Shown here in pieces: positions 46,017 to 57,449 of a stretch of 64,000 nt of DNA. Position 1 is the stretch's first letter; the number at the start of each line of letters is the position of its first letter. The stretch is from Dichomitus squalens LYAD-421 SS1. Its lineage: Eukaryota; Basidiomycota; Agaricomycetes; Polyporales; Polyporaceae. Made by a program: the position numbers and the translations under genes. The DNA is taken from assembly GCF_000275845.1 (NCBI RefSeq), contig NW_006766889.1:606775-670774 (forward strand). Direction: 5' to 3'. The notes below the pieces were generated by a model. That model had not been told where the DNA came from, ran no database searches, and was given only the letters and a program-made list of their open reading frames with translations.

Positions 46017-46867
46017 ATGGAGCCCATAGTCTTCTACGACATTCCTGCTGATGCCTTTCAGGACCGGATGTGGTCTCCGAACACCTGGAAGACCAGGTGC
46101 GTAACGACACGGGCTTGAAAGAGTAACCCGGGCCGTATTTGCTCATCCGCCTGTAAAGATACGTGCTCAACATCAAGGGTCTCCCGTACACGACTGTGTG
46201 GGTCGAATTCCCCGACATCGCAGCAGTCTCGAGGAAGATCGGCGCCCTCCCGACGCAGGAGGGACCGGATGGCTCGCCCATATACACCCTTCCCGCGATC
46301 TACGACCCGAACACGAAGAGTGCGATTTCTGAGTCGGCCGCGATCGCGCGGTACCTAGAGAAGACGTACCCCAACTTTAAGCCAACGCTCATCCCGCCGG
46401 AGACAGACGCGCTGCATGCCGCGTTCGAGGCGGTGTTCTGGAAGACACTTTGGCCGGACCTCAGGCAGATCATGCTCCCCCCGACGAATGCGCTGCTGAA
46501 CCCGAGGAGCGCGGAGTACTTCCGTAGGACACGCGAGGCGATGGATGGGGAGAAGCTTGAGGATTGGACGCCAGCTGGGAGTGAGAAGCGCGAGCGGCAC
46601 TGGAGGGGCGTCGAGAGGGCTCTGGACACGTTTGCTGAGTGGCTTGGCACCTATGGGAACCGGGAGAAGCTGTTCTTCACGGGCGTCGACATCTCGTACG
46701 CGGACATCACTGTGGCATCGTTCTTGATCTGGATTGAGAGGGTTCTCGGGAAGGATAGCAAGGAGTGGCAAGACGTCCTGAGATGGAATAATGGGCGCTG
46801 GGCGAGGTTCATGGACGCATTCAGGAAGTACGAGGCCGTTGACGTTGGCGTTGATGCGGAGGTGTAG
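46017..46867 (+). CDS. Glutathione S-transferase 2 of a tandem pair
   Basis: Two exons (46017-46096, 46159-46867) give 262 residues. Motifs are MEPIVFYDIPADAF, MWSPNTWKTRYVLNIKGLP, YTTVWVEFPDIAAV, YTLPAIYDPNTKSAISESAA (cis-Pro, then the GSH-contact ES) and the C-terminal WNNGRWARFMDAFRKYEAVDVG. It aligns end to end with GST 1, with an identical intron position (AG|A TAC/TAT), so the two arose by tandem duplication. Divergence is substantial in the C-domain helices that shape the hydrophobic substrate site. Cytosolic detoxification is expected. Confidence 0.88.
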
Positions 46868-47349
46868 TTCTGGGTTAGTGCTATGCGAGTGATGATGTAA
46901 GTAGTTTCTACGTACTATTCACGAGTTTGTTCAGGTCTTCTCGGGTGGGAGTAACAGTAACAAGGTCGGGTCGGATCGTGTTTTCCGAGAATATCGGACC
47001 TGCCACCCTCCCGGCTTGTTTTGCCGAACCGTAACAGCAGGGTCCAGCTGCGGGTGTATCTCCTCCATTATCCAATAAAGCATAGGAAGCTTTCGCAGCC
47101 CCATCATGTGGGACTTCTCGGACCATACACCGACCACGCTGCAGTTTGCGCAGTTTGCCCGCTGCGCACCGTTACAATCGAATGCCCCCGGTATGACACG
47201 CAAGCCTGCGGCCGTGCTATATAACACGACCTGTTAACCGCAGCACTGCATACCACCGACAAGTACCTCGAAGCCAGGCACGTATCGAAGTCATCCTCAG
47301 TACAGTCCAGTATTGACGACGGTGGAAACAACAGCCCTCACCGGTACCC
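46868..47349. other. Intergenic, no gene seen
   Basis: Between the 3' end of GST 2 and the GNAT start; only unsupported short frames. Confidence 0.5.
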
Positions 47350-47883
47350 ATGATCCTCATGACACCTATCGTGCGCGAAGCCACTCAGTCCGACATCGAG
47401 CAACTCGCGCCTCTCTTCGTCCATTCCCTGGACACGAGCGTGCCCGGGGTCAAATTTTCTGATGACCCTTATTATGCGCTCTCCGCCGTCCGGGATATAC
47501 TGCGAGCTCGACTGTTCCCGCCAAAGGCCCGCAAAACTTACGTGCTCGAATCGCACACGGGCGAGCTCCTCGCATACGCGACCGTGAAGCCGGACGGCCG
47601 CCCGAACAAAGACGCCGACGAGATCGACCACTTCTTCGTCAGGGCAGGGGAGAGCGGGAAAGGGTATGGGGGACGGCTGATGGAGGTCATCCAGGACGAA
47701 TTTGGCGAGCGGGGGCTGTCGCTAATCGTCTTCCAGAAGAACGAGGGGGCGAAACGGTTCTATGAAAAGTGGGGCTTCCAGGTGGAGGAGGATTGGAAGG
47801 AGACTTTGAACCTGGGATTGAGCCAGGGGCCAATAGAGGAAGCGGTGTACTACATGAGGTGGTCGCGCACCTCCCTGCCATGA
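47350..47883 (+). CDS. GNAT-family N-acetyltransferase
   Basis: A single-exon gene of 177 codons, the only intronless recognisable gene here. The GNAT fold is visible as IVREATQSDIEQLAPLF, DEIDHFFVRAGESGKGYGGRLMEV with the acetyl-CoA P-loop (Q/R-x-x-G-x-G/A as SGKGYG), and GLSLIVFQKNEGAKRFYEKWGF with the typical C-terminal Asn and Tyr. The acceptor substrate is unknown. A second in-frame ATG at 47359 is equally possible as the start. It follows the GST pair on the same strand. Confidence 0.85.
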   Translation: MILMTPIVREATQSDIEQLAPLFVHSLDTSVPGVKFSDDPYYALSAVRDILRARLFPPKARKTYVLESHTGELLAYATVKPDGRPNKDADEIDHFFVRAGESGKGYGGRLMEVIQDEFGERGLSLIVFQKNEGAKRFYEKWGFQVEEDWKETLNLGLSQGPIEEAVYYMRWSRTSLP

Positions 47884-48177
47884 TCGTTCCGGAACACATC
47901 TCGACTTGATTTCCTCCTTCTATGCGGACCAAATGTTATGATCAGAGAATAGGGAATTGTCCGCGGTCATGTTCAGAAATGTACATATCAAGCAAGTTCG
48001 TGCAATGTGTGTGTATGCGTGGTATACATGGGCGCACTGCGCACTGGATGCGACATAAGCAATATAGTCTGCCACGAGAGCATCAGTATCGCAAGCTCAC
48101 AATGAAAGAAATGGAACTCAAGCGACAGCGACATACCGTAGCAACAAAGCAAAGCATGTCCGAAAACAACCGACAGT

Positions 48178-51077
48178 CTATACAGGCAAATTCTCCTTCT
48201 CACTAAGGATCTCCCGCGTCGGACTCTGCGAGCCCTTCCGCGCAGGCGCGAGACCAGTCTTGGGCGGCGACATCGCAACCCCGCTCTTCTCGAGCTCGAT
48301 GCTCACGTCGACGTCCTCGCCGATGTCCCACTCCTCCTCGAGCAAGCTCTTATGGGACGCCTCGCTCGCCAGCCGGATAGGCGACTCCGTCTCCGCGAGC
48401 GGAGCCAAAGGATGCTCCTTGAGCTGCGACACCTTCGTCTTCTGCCGCTGCGCAAACACCGCCGCTGCGCCGCCAGGTGTCGGTAGAGGCGGGTTGAGCT
48501 TCGACAGGGGCATGACGGGCCCTCCAAGCCCGAGCTGGTCGAATTTCTTCACGAACGCCGCGAGGGCATGGCGCTCCTCCTCGAGCTTAATGCGCATCTG
48601 CGGAGCGAGCGCAGTCAGCCGTCAGCCCGAAGTCGTCGTCTGGGACGCGGTGCGGGACTCACCCTCCGCTCCTTGTCGAGCTGCTTGACGAGCGCGTCCG
48701 CCCACGCCTCCTTCTCCTGCCGCAGGCGCGTCTCCGCCTCGAGCTTCTGTGCCCACTCCTTCTCGACGTCCTCGCGCACCGCGCGCAGCGGCTCCCCGAG
48801 GTTGTCCTCGTAGCCCTTGACGACGATCTCGAGCTCGCGGATCGTCCTCGCCTGCTCGTGCAGCAGCTTGTCCTTCTCGCTATCGGGCGCGTCGGGGGGC
48901 AGCTGCGGGCGCGTCGCCAGCGCCGCCTCGAGCGAGAGGATCTGCGTCGCCTGCGTCTCGAGCTCGCGCCGCGCTGCGAGGAGCTCCTGTTGGAGCTGCA
49001 GCGCGCTCAGTACCGGTTCACCTCCAGATGCAACTGTGGAACACGAACCTGATACGGCGACATGTCAAAGTCGACCTTCGTCGGGCTCGCCGGCCGACTC
49101 TCGTCGCCCTTGTTCTCATCCACCGTCTGGCTAGTCAGGATCAGCTTCGTCAGCTGCTTGATCCGCGCGTTCAAGTTGTGCATCGCCAGGCTCTCGTCGA
49201 GCTGTTCGCGCGCGCTCAGCCTCCTGCCCTTGACGGGCCCGTCTGGCGCCTCCTTCTCCGCGAGCCGCTTCCGCAGCTCCTCGATCTCCTTCCGGTAGCG
49301 TTCGAGCAGGGCGTCGGTGTCGACGACCTCCTTCTTCTGCGCGTGCAGCTGCACCTTCTTGATGCGCTGCGCGAAGAGGAGGGTCGAGGTGGACTCGGGG
49401 ACCGCGGACACGTCGGGGTTGATTGTGCAGATGACGGAGATGCGCGCGTTGCCGGCGAGCGAGGGCTGGAGCATGCGCGTGAGCTTGGAGTTGCGGAAGG
49501 GGACATGGTCGGATTTGCCCCGTGCTGCGTTCTCGGCGAGCGTCGAGATGACCGTCCCGAGGGTGAGCAGACTGCAGTGGACGCGTGAGGTGTCTGGAGG
49601 AGAGAGAGAGGAGGCGCATATACTGACCTGGTGTTGATGTACTTGCCTTCCCTCGTCCTGTCCTTGTCCGAGGTCGCCTTCTCGGATCCCGCGAGGTCGA
49701 TCAAGCTCTGCAGAGAACGTCAGACACCCCCCTCCCGTCCGAAGCGAACGCGATATTCGCACTGACCAGAACGGACGTCTGCACACTCCGCCCCCCCTTC
49801 GCCTGTAGCCTCGGGCCTCCCGGCGTCGGCGGCCTGAACCCAGGCGTCGTCCGCCCGCTCGGCGGCTCGTCCCCGCCCCCGCCCCCCCGCTCCCTACTCT
49901 CGATCACGAGCCGGAAGACGCTGTGGCTGCGACTACTACGCTCGTTCCAGTCCGTGCTCGCCGTGCGCCTGTTCCCCTCGCCGCGCTGGAGCACCTCGTG
50001 CACGCCCTTCAGGCTCGTCACGACCTCCTCCCTGAGCGGGGTGAGGACGACGTTCGGCCCGGTGCCCTGGATCTGCACCGGCTGGGAGACGGAGCTAGAG
50101 GGCGGCGCGAGCAGGTCGTGGATCGCCTCGTTGTAGATCTCGAGGTACGAGCAGCGGAGGAGGTACTCGCGCGCGGGGGTGCGCTTGATGTACGCGAAGA
50201 CGTCCTTCATGGCGCGCGGGATGATGCCCGGCTGGGCGTCGTCGCCCGAGAGCGTGAACGTCTTGCCGGAGGCGGTCTGGCCGTACGCGAAGACGACGGC
50301 GTTGTAGCCGTCCATGGCGGCGCAGACGTGCGAGCGCGCGACGGCGGTGTACACGGGCTTGTTCTCGGAGCCGGTGAGGATCTCGTCGAAGCGGAAGTCC
50401 TGGGGCGGGGTCGCGGCGGACTTGGCGTGCTGCGGGAGGAGCTTGATCGTCCGGGGCTGGGTGGAGGTGGTGACGTCCCATGCGGACGGGTTTTCGGAGG
50501 GCCGTATCCTGTGCAAGATTGTCAGTCGTATGTGTTTGCGGGCTGCACGCGGACGACAGTCCACGCATATAGCCAGTAGCTTAGCATAGAACACCCACCT
50601 GATCGAAACCAGCACCTTGTCCTCCTTCCCATAATCCTCCCTCAGCATCGCATCGACCTCGTCCAAGTCCGCCGAGACGTCCCCCACCTCCGTCACCGTC
50701 TCAAAGTCGACCAGCGCTTCCTCCGGGTCGATCCTGCTCACGTCCATCTCGCTCACATGGGGCATCAGCAGCGGGCTCTCCGTGCCCTTGCGCGGGGACG
50801 CAGGCGTCTTCGGCCTCGCGCTCCCCGGAGTGCTCCCATCGCGGCTCTTACTACGCGAGGGCGTGGGCGGGACGAACAGGGGGCCGGGTTTGGAGGTGAG
50901 GCGGGTGCGGGACTCTGAGGATAGTGGGGCTTTATACTTCTTGGAGGACGCGAGGAGGGAGGGCGTCGTGGAGCGGGGGAGGCGGGAGTCGGAGGCGTCG
51001 TCGGGGATGAGGGAGTGGGTGCGCTTGGGTGTGAAGGGGACGGGGCGAGCGAGCTTGCTCGTCGAGGATGTCGACAT
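48178..51077 (-). CDS. Kinesin motor protein (Kip2/Tea2/KipA-like, kinesin-7 group)
   Basis: Six exons on the minus strand give about 850 residues. A Ser/Pro-rich N-terminal extension of about 150 residues precedes the motor: VLVSIRIRPSENPSAW, FRFDEILTGSENKPVYTAVA, the P-loop AYGQTASGKTFTLSG, switch I NERSSRSHSVFRLVIES, switch II LIDLAGSEKATSDKDRTREG, and VPFRNSKLTRMLQPSLAGNA. A neck and coiled coil (DALLERYRKEIEELRKRLAEK) and a helical region follow, then a Ser/Pro-rich tail ending KENLPV. The ASGKT P-loop and the basic, Ser-rich head before the motor fit the fungal Kip2/Tea2/KipA plus-end-directed kinesins that carry polarity factors on microtubules; CENP-E is the animal counterpart. The motor holds a Gly/Pro-rich insert (SRERGGGGGDEPPSGRTTPG) before switch II. 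Confidence 0.88.
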
Positions 51078-52471
51078 GGCCTCGCGGGTGTCTCGGTCTT
51101 GTCAGTCTTAGCTTGAGGTTTGTCTTAAGGTGTGTCTCGTCGGCCTGCGTGCGTGCAGAATCGAACCAGGCGTAAGCGGGCGTGATCGCGATAGAGCCAG
51201 ACGCGCGGCGCGAACCGTGGAAACAAGTACTCGTGTACCGCGTGGTGTCACGTGTCCGCGTTGCTGCCACCTCAAAATTTCGTGGCGATTCGTTTGCTCC
51301 CTTGTTCCCTCCTTGTCTCTTCGTCTGCCCTTCGAGTCCCTTGAGCCCCAGAGGCGGCGCAGCGACATCGCTAGTACAATCTCGTAGAACCTTGAACGAG
51401 AAGCTAGAGTGGGGAACGATCAGCTGAGGCGATCGCTGATTCGGAGGCACAATGGTACGTTAGTTTTCTTCCTTGCCTAACTCCTGGTCGAGGCGATGAT
51501 CTAAATATTGTTGCATACAAATTGAATGGCGTCTGATTCGTTCGGTGCCATTGTGATTTCTCATGTTTTGTGTCTGAGTCTCGTTGCTTCTCCTCTATGT
51601 GCCATCGCAAGTTGCTGACTGCAGCCCTCCAGGTTCTGGTAACATCCACCGCTCTAGCTTCGTCCACCACAACCAGGTGAAGGCCTGTAAGCAAGTCACA
51701 TCTGCATATCGCTGGGGGATCGCCGTCTCGTCCGCTCTACCGACGTGGCAGCACGAGCCGCACTCGCTTAGTCCCGATAAGCCTGTTCTCATGAACGCGG
51801 CCGTTACGTCACTTCACACAGCAGGGCTCCACTACCTAGACATGCATGTGAGTGCATTGTCCAACTTCTTGTCTTATCCTGTCGATGATTCTATAACACG
51901 AATGATTTAATGAGCCCAACTCGTCTCGACACACTCGAGGCGGGCGTGACGACCTGTTTATTGCATCTGAGACTCACCTGTCCCCGGCCTGCTTTCTCAT
52001 CAGCTTCTTCCGATTGCTCAACCCTTCTCTTCCCAGGTTGCACCTTCCTCGCCGCGTGCCCACCTCAAACCCCTTCGGCGCGGCAGCGAGCAGGTGAGTG
52101 CGTGCTCCACACGTCCTCATGATCCCCACCTTCCCGTCCACGCATGGGCAACTACTGACGTTATACGAACGTCCGATCGGACTCTGGGTGGCTTCCTCGA
52201 GCTCGAGGGACGCAACGCGGCGGTACGATGTAAACGGGAAGATGTGTATTGGTCTGCGATGTGATGATGATACAGTGATTGGTGTTGCGTACTATGTACA
52301 CACAATCCAAAGTCCTCTGGCTAGTGTCCAACAGCAAACCAGTCCGAATCATACTACACGCGAATGTCCAGAAAGGTCCATTATCAAGTGCGGTAAGGTA
52401 ATGCGACGTGAGACGCATTCATGGAAGGGCATGTGCAAGTCGTGAAGAAGGTATGGAAAGGCACGACGGGC
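51078..52471. other. Intergenic; possible unassigned spliced transcript
   Basis: The kinesin promoter lies here. On the plus strand ATG|GTACGT at 51452, an AG at 51623 preceded by TTGCTGACTGCAG, and GTGAGTGC at 51848 look like splice sites, but the exons joined give no recognisable protein. I annotate no gene. Confidence 0.3.
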
Positions 52472-53069
52472 TTAGAGCAACGACGTGGGCGCGGGGACAA
52501 TCGCAAACTCGCCGCTGTCGTTACCTGAGTCACCGAACACTGCACGGAGGATCGGTCAAATTCCAACCAGCCAGACACTTGACAAGAAGTGTGATACTCA
52601 CAGACGACGGTGTAGTCAACGTCAGGCTGGACGTTGGGGACGGTGACGGTGACCCAGCCATCGAGGATGGAGAAGTTCGATGCGAGAGGGTGGTCTGTAG
52701 GACGTCGAACCACCGGTTGATATCGCTTCGGCACACACAACCGCAACGAACATGGCTACTCACTGATGTCAAGTTTACCGCCCTTGGCCAAGATGACCTG
52801 CCCGACCTTGTTCGTGATGTTTTGCGGCGCGGTGGACGTATCCCTGGATCGATGGAGGTCAGCTACCAGGGCCGGGTCCATTGGAGTAGGTACGAGGGCA
52901 CGTACCAGGTGACGTTCTGCTGGGAGCCGATCGTCCAGACGGTGCCCACATCCGGGCTCGTCACGGGCGGGACAAAGACGTCGCGCACCGCGAGCGGGAG
53001 CGCGTACGCGAAAGCGAGGAGGGAGAGCACGAAGGAGAACACGGAAAGCTGCATGACGGACTTGAACAT
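52472..53069 (-). CDS. Kre9/Knh1-like secreted protein, copy 3
   Basis: Four exons on the minus strand. A signal peptide (MFKSVMQLSVFSFVLSLLAF) precedes LPLAVRDVFVPPVTSP. The Kre9-like domain reads VGTVWTIGSQQNVTWDTS, NITNKVGQVILAKGGKLDI, HPLASNFSILDGWVTVTVPNV and FGDSGNDSGEFAIVPAP. An extra intron (TG|G, at the W-D junction of NVTW-DTS) is absent from copies 1 and 2; the two later introns are in the same phases. The C-terminus stops soon after the domain, so there is no anchor region, and the protein should be secreted. The stop is at 52472-52474. Confidence 0.8.
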
Positions 53070-53207
53070 AGCGTGTGTCGTGGAAGGCGTGTGCAAGAAG
53101 GGGATGAGCGTTGGTGCGACAGCAACAGACACTACTCAGAGCTTAGAGGAACGAAAGCAATGAGACGGTTCGCTGAAGAGAGAGGCTTCCCCAGGGTCGA
53201 AGAGAAG

Positions 53208-53215
53208 TATATATA
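53208..53215 (-). promoter_or_regulatory. TATA box for Kre9-like copy 3
   Basis: TATATATA about 140 bp upstream of the minus-strand ATG at 53069. Confidence 0.5.
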
Positions 53216-53801
53216 CCCACTCGCACGCGCGCCATGCTCGGCAAGCGACTCGGGGCAAGCGGGCGGCATGGAAGTAGCGGCGATCGAGCAGAGCTCGTCT
53301 TTGCGCCGCTTCTGCGCCGTCGCGTCATGCTCCGAGGCGTTGCTGTGCCAGTGCCACCCCAGCTGCGCCGATCAGCTCTCCGTCCGTCGCTTGTGCTGCG
53401 GTCTAGCCTCGTCCATCCGTCGACCAGCCTCCTGTGTGGCAGGAGGGAGTCACTCCAGTACACGTAGGCTAGCGCACGGGGCCAGACATACCGGATTGTT
53501 CTGGAACGCCGTGCGGGACCACTGAAGAGCTTTCTACAGCGTCCGAGGAATCATGCCACCTGCGCGAATAGACCAGAAGACTAAACTGGCGCCGGCGACT
53601 GATATGCGGGACTTCCCAGGCGAGTGTCCATCGTACTTACCCAGGTTACCCTTTTGCAGAGTTAGTACGTCGCCTCGCTTTTCGTTCCTTCAAGCTTCGT
53701 GTTGCGGACGTCGTCTCCACGGCCGTCGATCCCTCTCAGCCACTGAACGCGTATCACTCGACCACACTTTGCTATATGGAATGAGATTCGTTGCTCATTA
53801 G

Positions 53802-53967
53802 CCTGCGACGCGAGAATGAGGCGCGCCTGTGTGGCCTGGCCCGACATGCGTCCGACATTGCATTCCAGTACAACTCCCGGACATACGCGCGCAAGGTGAG
53901 TGACATCCGATCTGCGACATGAATAGCACACCTCACATCCACTCACTAGACGACCGAGGCTTCTTGA
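53802..53967 (+). CDS. Possible 3' exons of an unidentified small gene
   Basis: An AG acceptor at 53800-53801 opens a 94-nt frame reading LRRENEARLCGLARHASDIA and ending ARK at a GTGAGT donor (53896). After a 54-nt intron with a CTCACTAG acceptor, the frame closes as TTEAS and a stop at 53965-53967. The splice sites are good and the peptide is charged and helical-looking, but I could not join it in frame to an upstream ATG. A start near 53553 (MPPARIDQKTKLAP) is suggestive, yet its donors give the wrong phase. Confidence 0.25.
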
Positions 53968-54188
53968 GCCGACGTGGCACTACTCCATAAACGCGAGTCG
54001 GACGAAGCAGTGTGGCTGCATGCGCAGGCAGACCGTGCCCGTAGGTCCCCGTGCAGAAAAATCTCCACTGGCAAGACGGCCACGTCAGCCCGTTCCTCGC
54101 GCGACAAAATGTTGTGCGTCATTGCTTTCTCCAATGCCTTCGGTGGTGGTGATGGCGGAGCCCTCGCTTAAAGCTTATACATGAGCGA

Positions 54189-54255
54189 CAGCACACTACC
54201 GACTGCGCTACAGTACATTACCGACTGCGCTACAGCACATCACCGACTGCGCGCA
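54189..54255. repeat. Tandem repeat, 22-bp unit, about three copies
   Basis: The unit ACCGACTGCGCTACAGYACAT is repeated with one or two changes; the first and last copies are partial. No coding or structural role is visible. Confidence 0.65.
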
Positions 54256-55807
54256 GTCAGCGAGAATTGCTCATGAACCCCCGAGCACGACCGTGACAGC
54301 TTGTGAGGGTGGATATCCTGAGCCGCGTGGTGGAGCTGGAGCATAGCCTCATGGTCAAGAATACCTGCGCGGTGCGCCTCAGCGCCCCGGGTGCCATGTT
54401 TAGGGCGCTGTCCCGTACGTGTGCCGCGAGTCTGAACAATATGCTTGTTCACGACTGGCGGTCTGCCCTAGACCGTGTTATGTGGCGCATACAAACTCAT
54501 TTTCTGCGTGTTGAGGTTTCCTCACACAATCGGGAGTGCCCCGACCCAGCACGACGGATGACTCGAGTCCGCTAGGGAAATCGGTTATTCACCTAGCTGA
54601 CTTTTCAGGAGCAGTCGAACTTATATAACACTGCCCAGCACAACGGGTCCTACGAGCCCTCTCTCCGACCGAGGCCTGATTGTTATAGCGATTCCTGCTG
54701 TTGTGAAGTCATTTCAGGATACCGCAAGACCGTCACCTGGGTGACTGGTGCGTACTGTGGTGCAGCATCCCCGTCGTTGCAGAAGAGCACTGTTGACAGG
54801 CGTTGTCTCTCTAGTGTCGCGAGCGATGTCTCCGGTGGCTCGCATTGCCGATGTACCCGCCCTTGCTTGTGCCTAGGTGGTAGATCGTCGCTCATGCTGA
54901 CCGTGCGAACGCCACGGAAAGTATGAAATGTCCGTGAGCCGGCAATCTTTACGAAGAGACGGGTGACCGCTGCTGCTGCTCTTCTACACATGTTCGACTG
55001 TCGGCTCAGTACCAGTAAGTCAGTGTATTGCATCTGTGACACACGGAATAATGTGGCTGTCGTGTCTAGGGCGTGGTGCCCCCATCTTCCACGAGCAGAT
55101 CGCGCATTCATAAATTGAACAACAAATATCACTGCTCGCTCAGCATCCGTTCAAGCAGCCAACCTGGTCGTGCTGTACATATGCCGGCCACTGTGAATCC
55201 GTCCCATCACGACTGAACTGGTTCGTTTTCTTCCCCTGTGTTATGGCGGACAGCGTACCAGGAAGGCTGGTTTCTGGCCAGGATGCGTGAGTGCTCTCTT
55301 AGCTACTCCTTCGACTTGTGCTCGAATATGCATTTTTGAGCAGGTCCACCCCGGCGATGCCTCGTACCTATGCTGTCGGCATTCGGAGCTGACGGACTAC
55401 ATTATACAACCTGCCGCGATGCTCGATCCTAATGGAGGGTCCGAACGGGGTTATACAGGATTATACACTGGCCGCATCAAGACATGACGTCTCGTCAAGT
55501 ACCTTGGATGACAGAGGGCGGTGAGGAGCGTATGATCCCGTCGAGACGACGCACGCATCGACGCTATGGAGCTCCTCACCTCGCTGATGGTCACATATCC
55601 TATTTGACATCTAGGATCCTCCACCTATCATCAGGGCTTCAGGACTTGTAGTGTAGTGGGGTATCAACGCACTCGGCGAGTCCTCATTTTCTGCATCACC
55701 GCGACAACTACTCAGATGTCATGTCGCCATAGACTTACATCTACACTGTGCTACGTTCAATGGTATTCCCAATCTAGCTCAGTTGTCAGACCCTTCGCCC
55801 TTCCCGC

Positions 55808-56996
55808 TCATTCCACTCTTGTCACGGACCACTCCAACACATGATAGTGCTCCGTGTTCTCAGGGTACGTCCCGAACATGCTCAATCCGCCGATCTCCTT
55901 GCGGAGCCTCGCCTTCACCTCGACCTTTGCGCCCGCCTCGGCAAAGATGCCCTCCCAGAGCTCCTTCCAGCTCTCCGGTGAGTGGCAATTCATCCGGGTG
56001 CCCTCGGCAGGACGCCACTCGCCCTTCACCGCCCGCCCACCCTGCACCCCGAAGATCATCGATCCAGGCAGGGGCGAGAGGAGTCCGGCGAAGAGACGCG
56101 CGACGTGCTCTTGACCGTCGAACTTGAAGAGGTGGAAGAACGCCGCGGCGTAGATCGCTGAGAGCTTCCCGTGCAGCTGGTTGAGGGAGGTCACCTCGTC
56201 GAGGGGAGGCGCTGGAGCGGGCGGGCTGGTGGAGGTAGGGAGCACTGGGGCAAGGGAGAGGAAGGAAGTGTCGAGGATGTCACCCTTGAGGAAGGGAACG
56301 GGGAAGGTCTCAGGAGTGGAGCGGAAGAGCTCGTGTCCGAGATCCCAAAGGTCTGCGGACCCGGTCCCGTGAACACGCAAAATTCAGAACTATTCACGAG
56401 GAAGGACGCTCACCCTTGCTCAGGTCGGACGCGATGGCCCCTTGTATCGGCCACCCGTCAAGGACAGCCTTGCGGACGTCATTTCCGACTATGAGTGAGG
56501 CATCAGAACCACGCTCATCACAATCAAAGGAAGGCAAGAAGCCGAAGCAGGGCAATGCAATGGAATCACATACAGCAGCACCCCATGTCAAGGAAGATCG
56601 CGCCTTCTCGTTGCTTTCCCAGTTCAATGAACTGGGGATAAGCAGGAAGCCGGGCGATCTTGAGCCTGTTATGGGCCATCCACTCCGTCAGCCTCCGCGA
56701 CACCCACGGTGCCAAAGATGTAGAATACGCACCGCATGAACTCGAACATACGGATGCATGGGTACTTGTAGAACTGCGCCAGCGTGTGAGACAATACCTG
56801 GTACAACACAAATAGCGCTTCACAAACCCCAAATGCCTTGCTCTGAACCGCCAAGATGTGCGCCTTGAGCTCTTCATCGTCCTGGATGCCTGTCGTCGTC
56901 TTCATGAAGCCCTTTTCCTCTTCATCTGGAGCATAGAGGGACGGATCAAGTGGCTTGGCCCAACCCGGACGGTGCGTTTCAGACATGTCTCCGTTG
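55808..56996 (-). CDS. SAM-dependent methyltransferase
   Basis: A minus-strand gene of about 300 residues in several exons. It starts MSETHRPGWAKPLDPSLY and continues TGIQDDEELKAHILAVQSKA, FYKYPCIRMFEFMR and LKIARLPAYPQFIELGK. The SAM-binding motif I is GAIFLDMGCC followed by VGNDVRKAVLDGWP, then a SDL acidic strand end. The later part reads VPFLKGDILDTSFL, LSAIYAAAFFHLFKFDGQ and FGVQGGRAVKGEW, and ends HYHVLEWSVTRVE. This is a common Agaricomycete small-molecule methyltransferase family; the substrate is unknown. The stop is at 55808-55810. Cytosolic location is expected. Confidence 0.8.
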
Positions 56997-57449
56997 TCCC
57001 CCTGAGTTCGAGAGGGCGGCCTGGTGGTATGAAGAAATCGAAATCCAAGTCGACTGGCGATGTGGCTGTTGGTATCTGGGTATTTATACTTTCTGAGAGC
57101 AATGGGACGAGGACGTGGCCACATAGGGCTAGCTTTGGTGATGAAGTTCCGCGGGGTGACTTCGAGAAGAACAGACCGTGCGGCCATCGAACTCTGTTCG
57201 CTCCCGTGGCTCTCGAGATACACGGCAAGATTGCCGGCAAGAACGGGCGTTATATGAGATGGGCGTGTGGACTTTGAGCGCCACAATGGTCTGGAGATAA
57301 TGGTGAGCATTCGCGAAAGGCAGAGGGGTGATGAGACCCGTGCCGTCCTGGTTGAATATACATATATATATACGTCAATCTGGGGGCGGCAGGGTGGACA
57401 TACAAACCTGACGTATGAGCGTGACAGACCAATCGTGGCTTTGTTAGTA
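56997..57449. other. Intergenic, no gene seen
   Basis: Upstream of the methyltransferase and downstream of the APH pseudogene. A TATATATATA run at about 57361-57371 is present. Confidence 0.45.

Larger units (their letters stand above)
53216..55807. other. Long stretch without a confident gene
   Basis: It contains the weak exon pair listed separately (53802-53967), a tandem repeat at 54189-54255 and a TATATAA near 54622 with no supported frame downstream. A minus-strand open frame at 54683-55132 has no domain and is probably chance. Confidence 0.4.

Noticed and set aside
49923..50579. 218-codon plus-strand ORF
   Set aside because: Reverse strand of the kinesin motor exon; Ala/Arg/Val-rich shadow.
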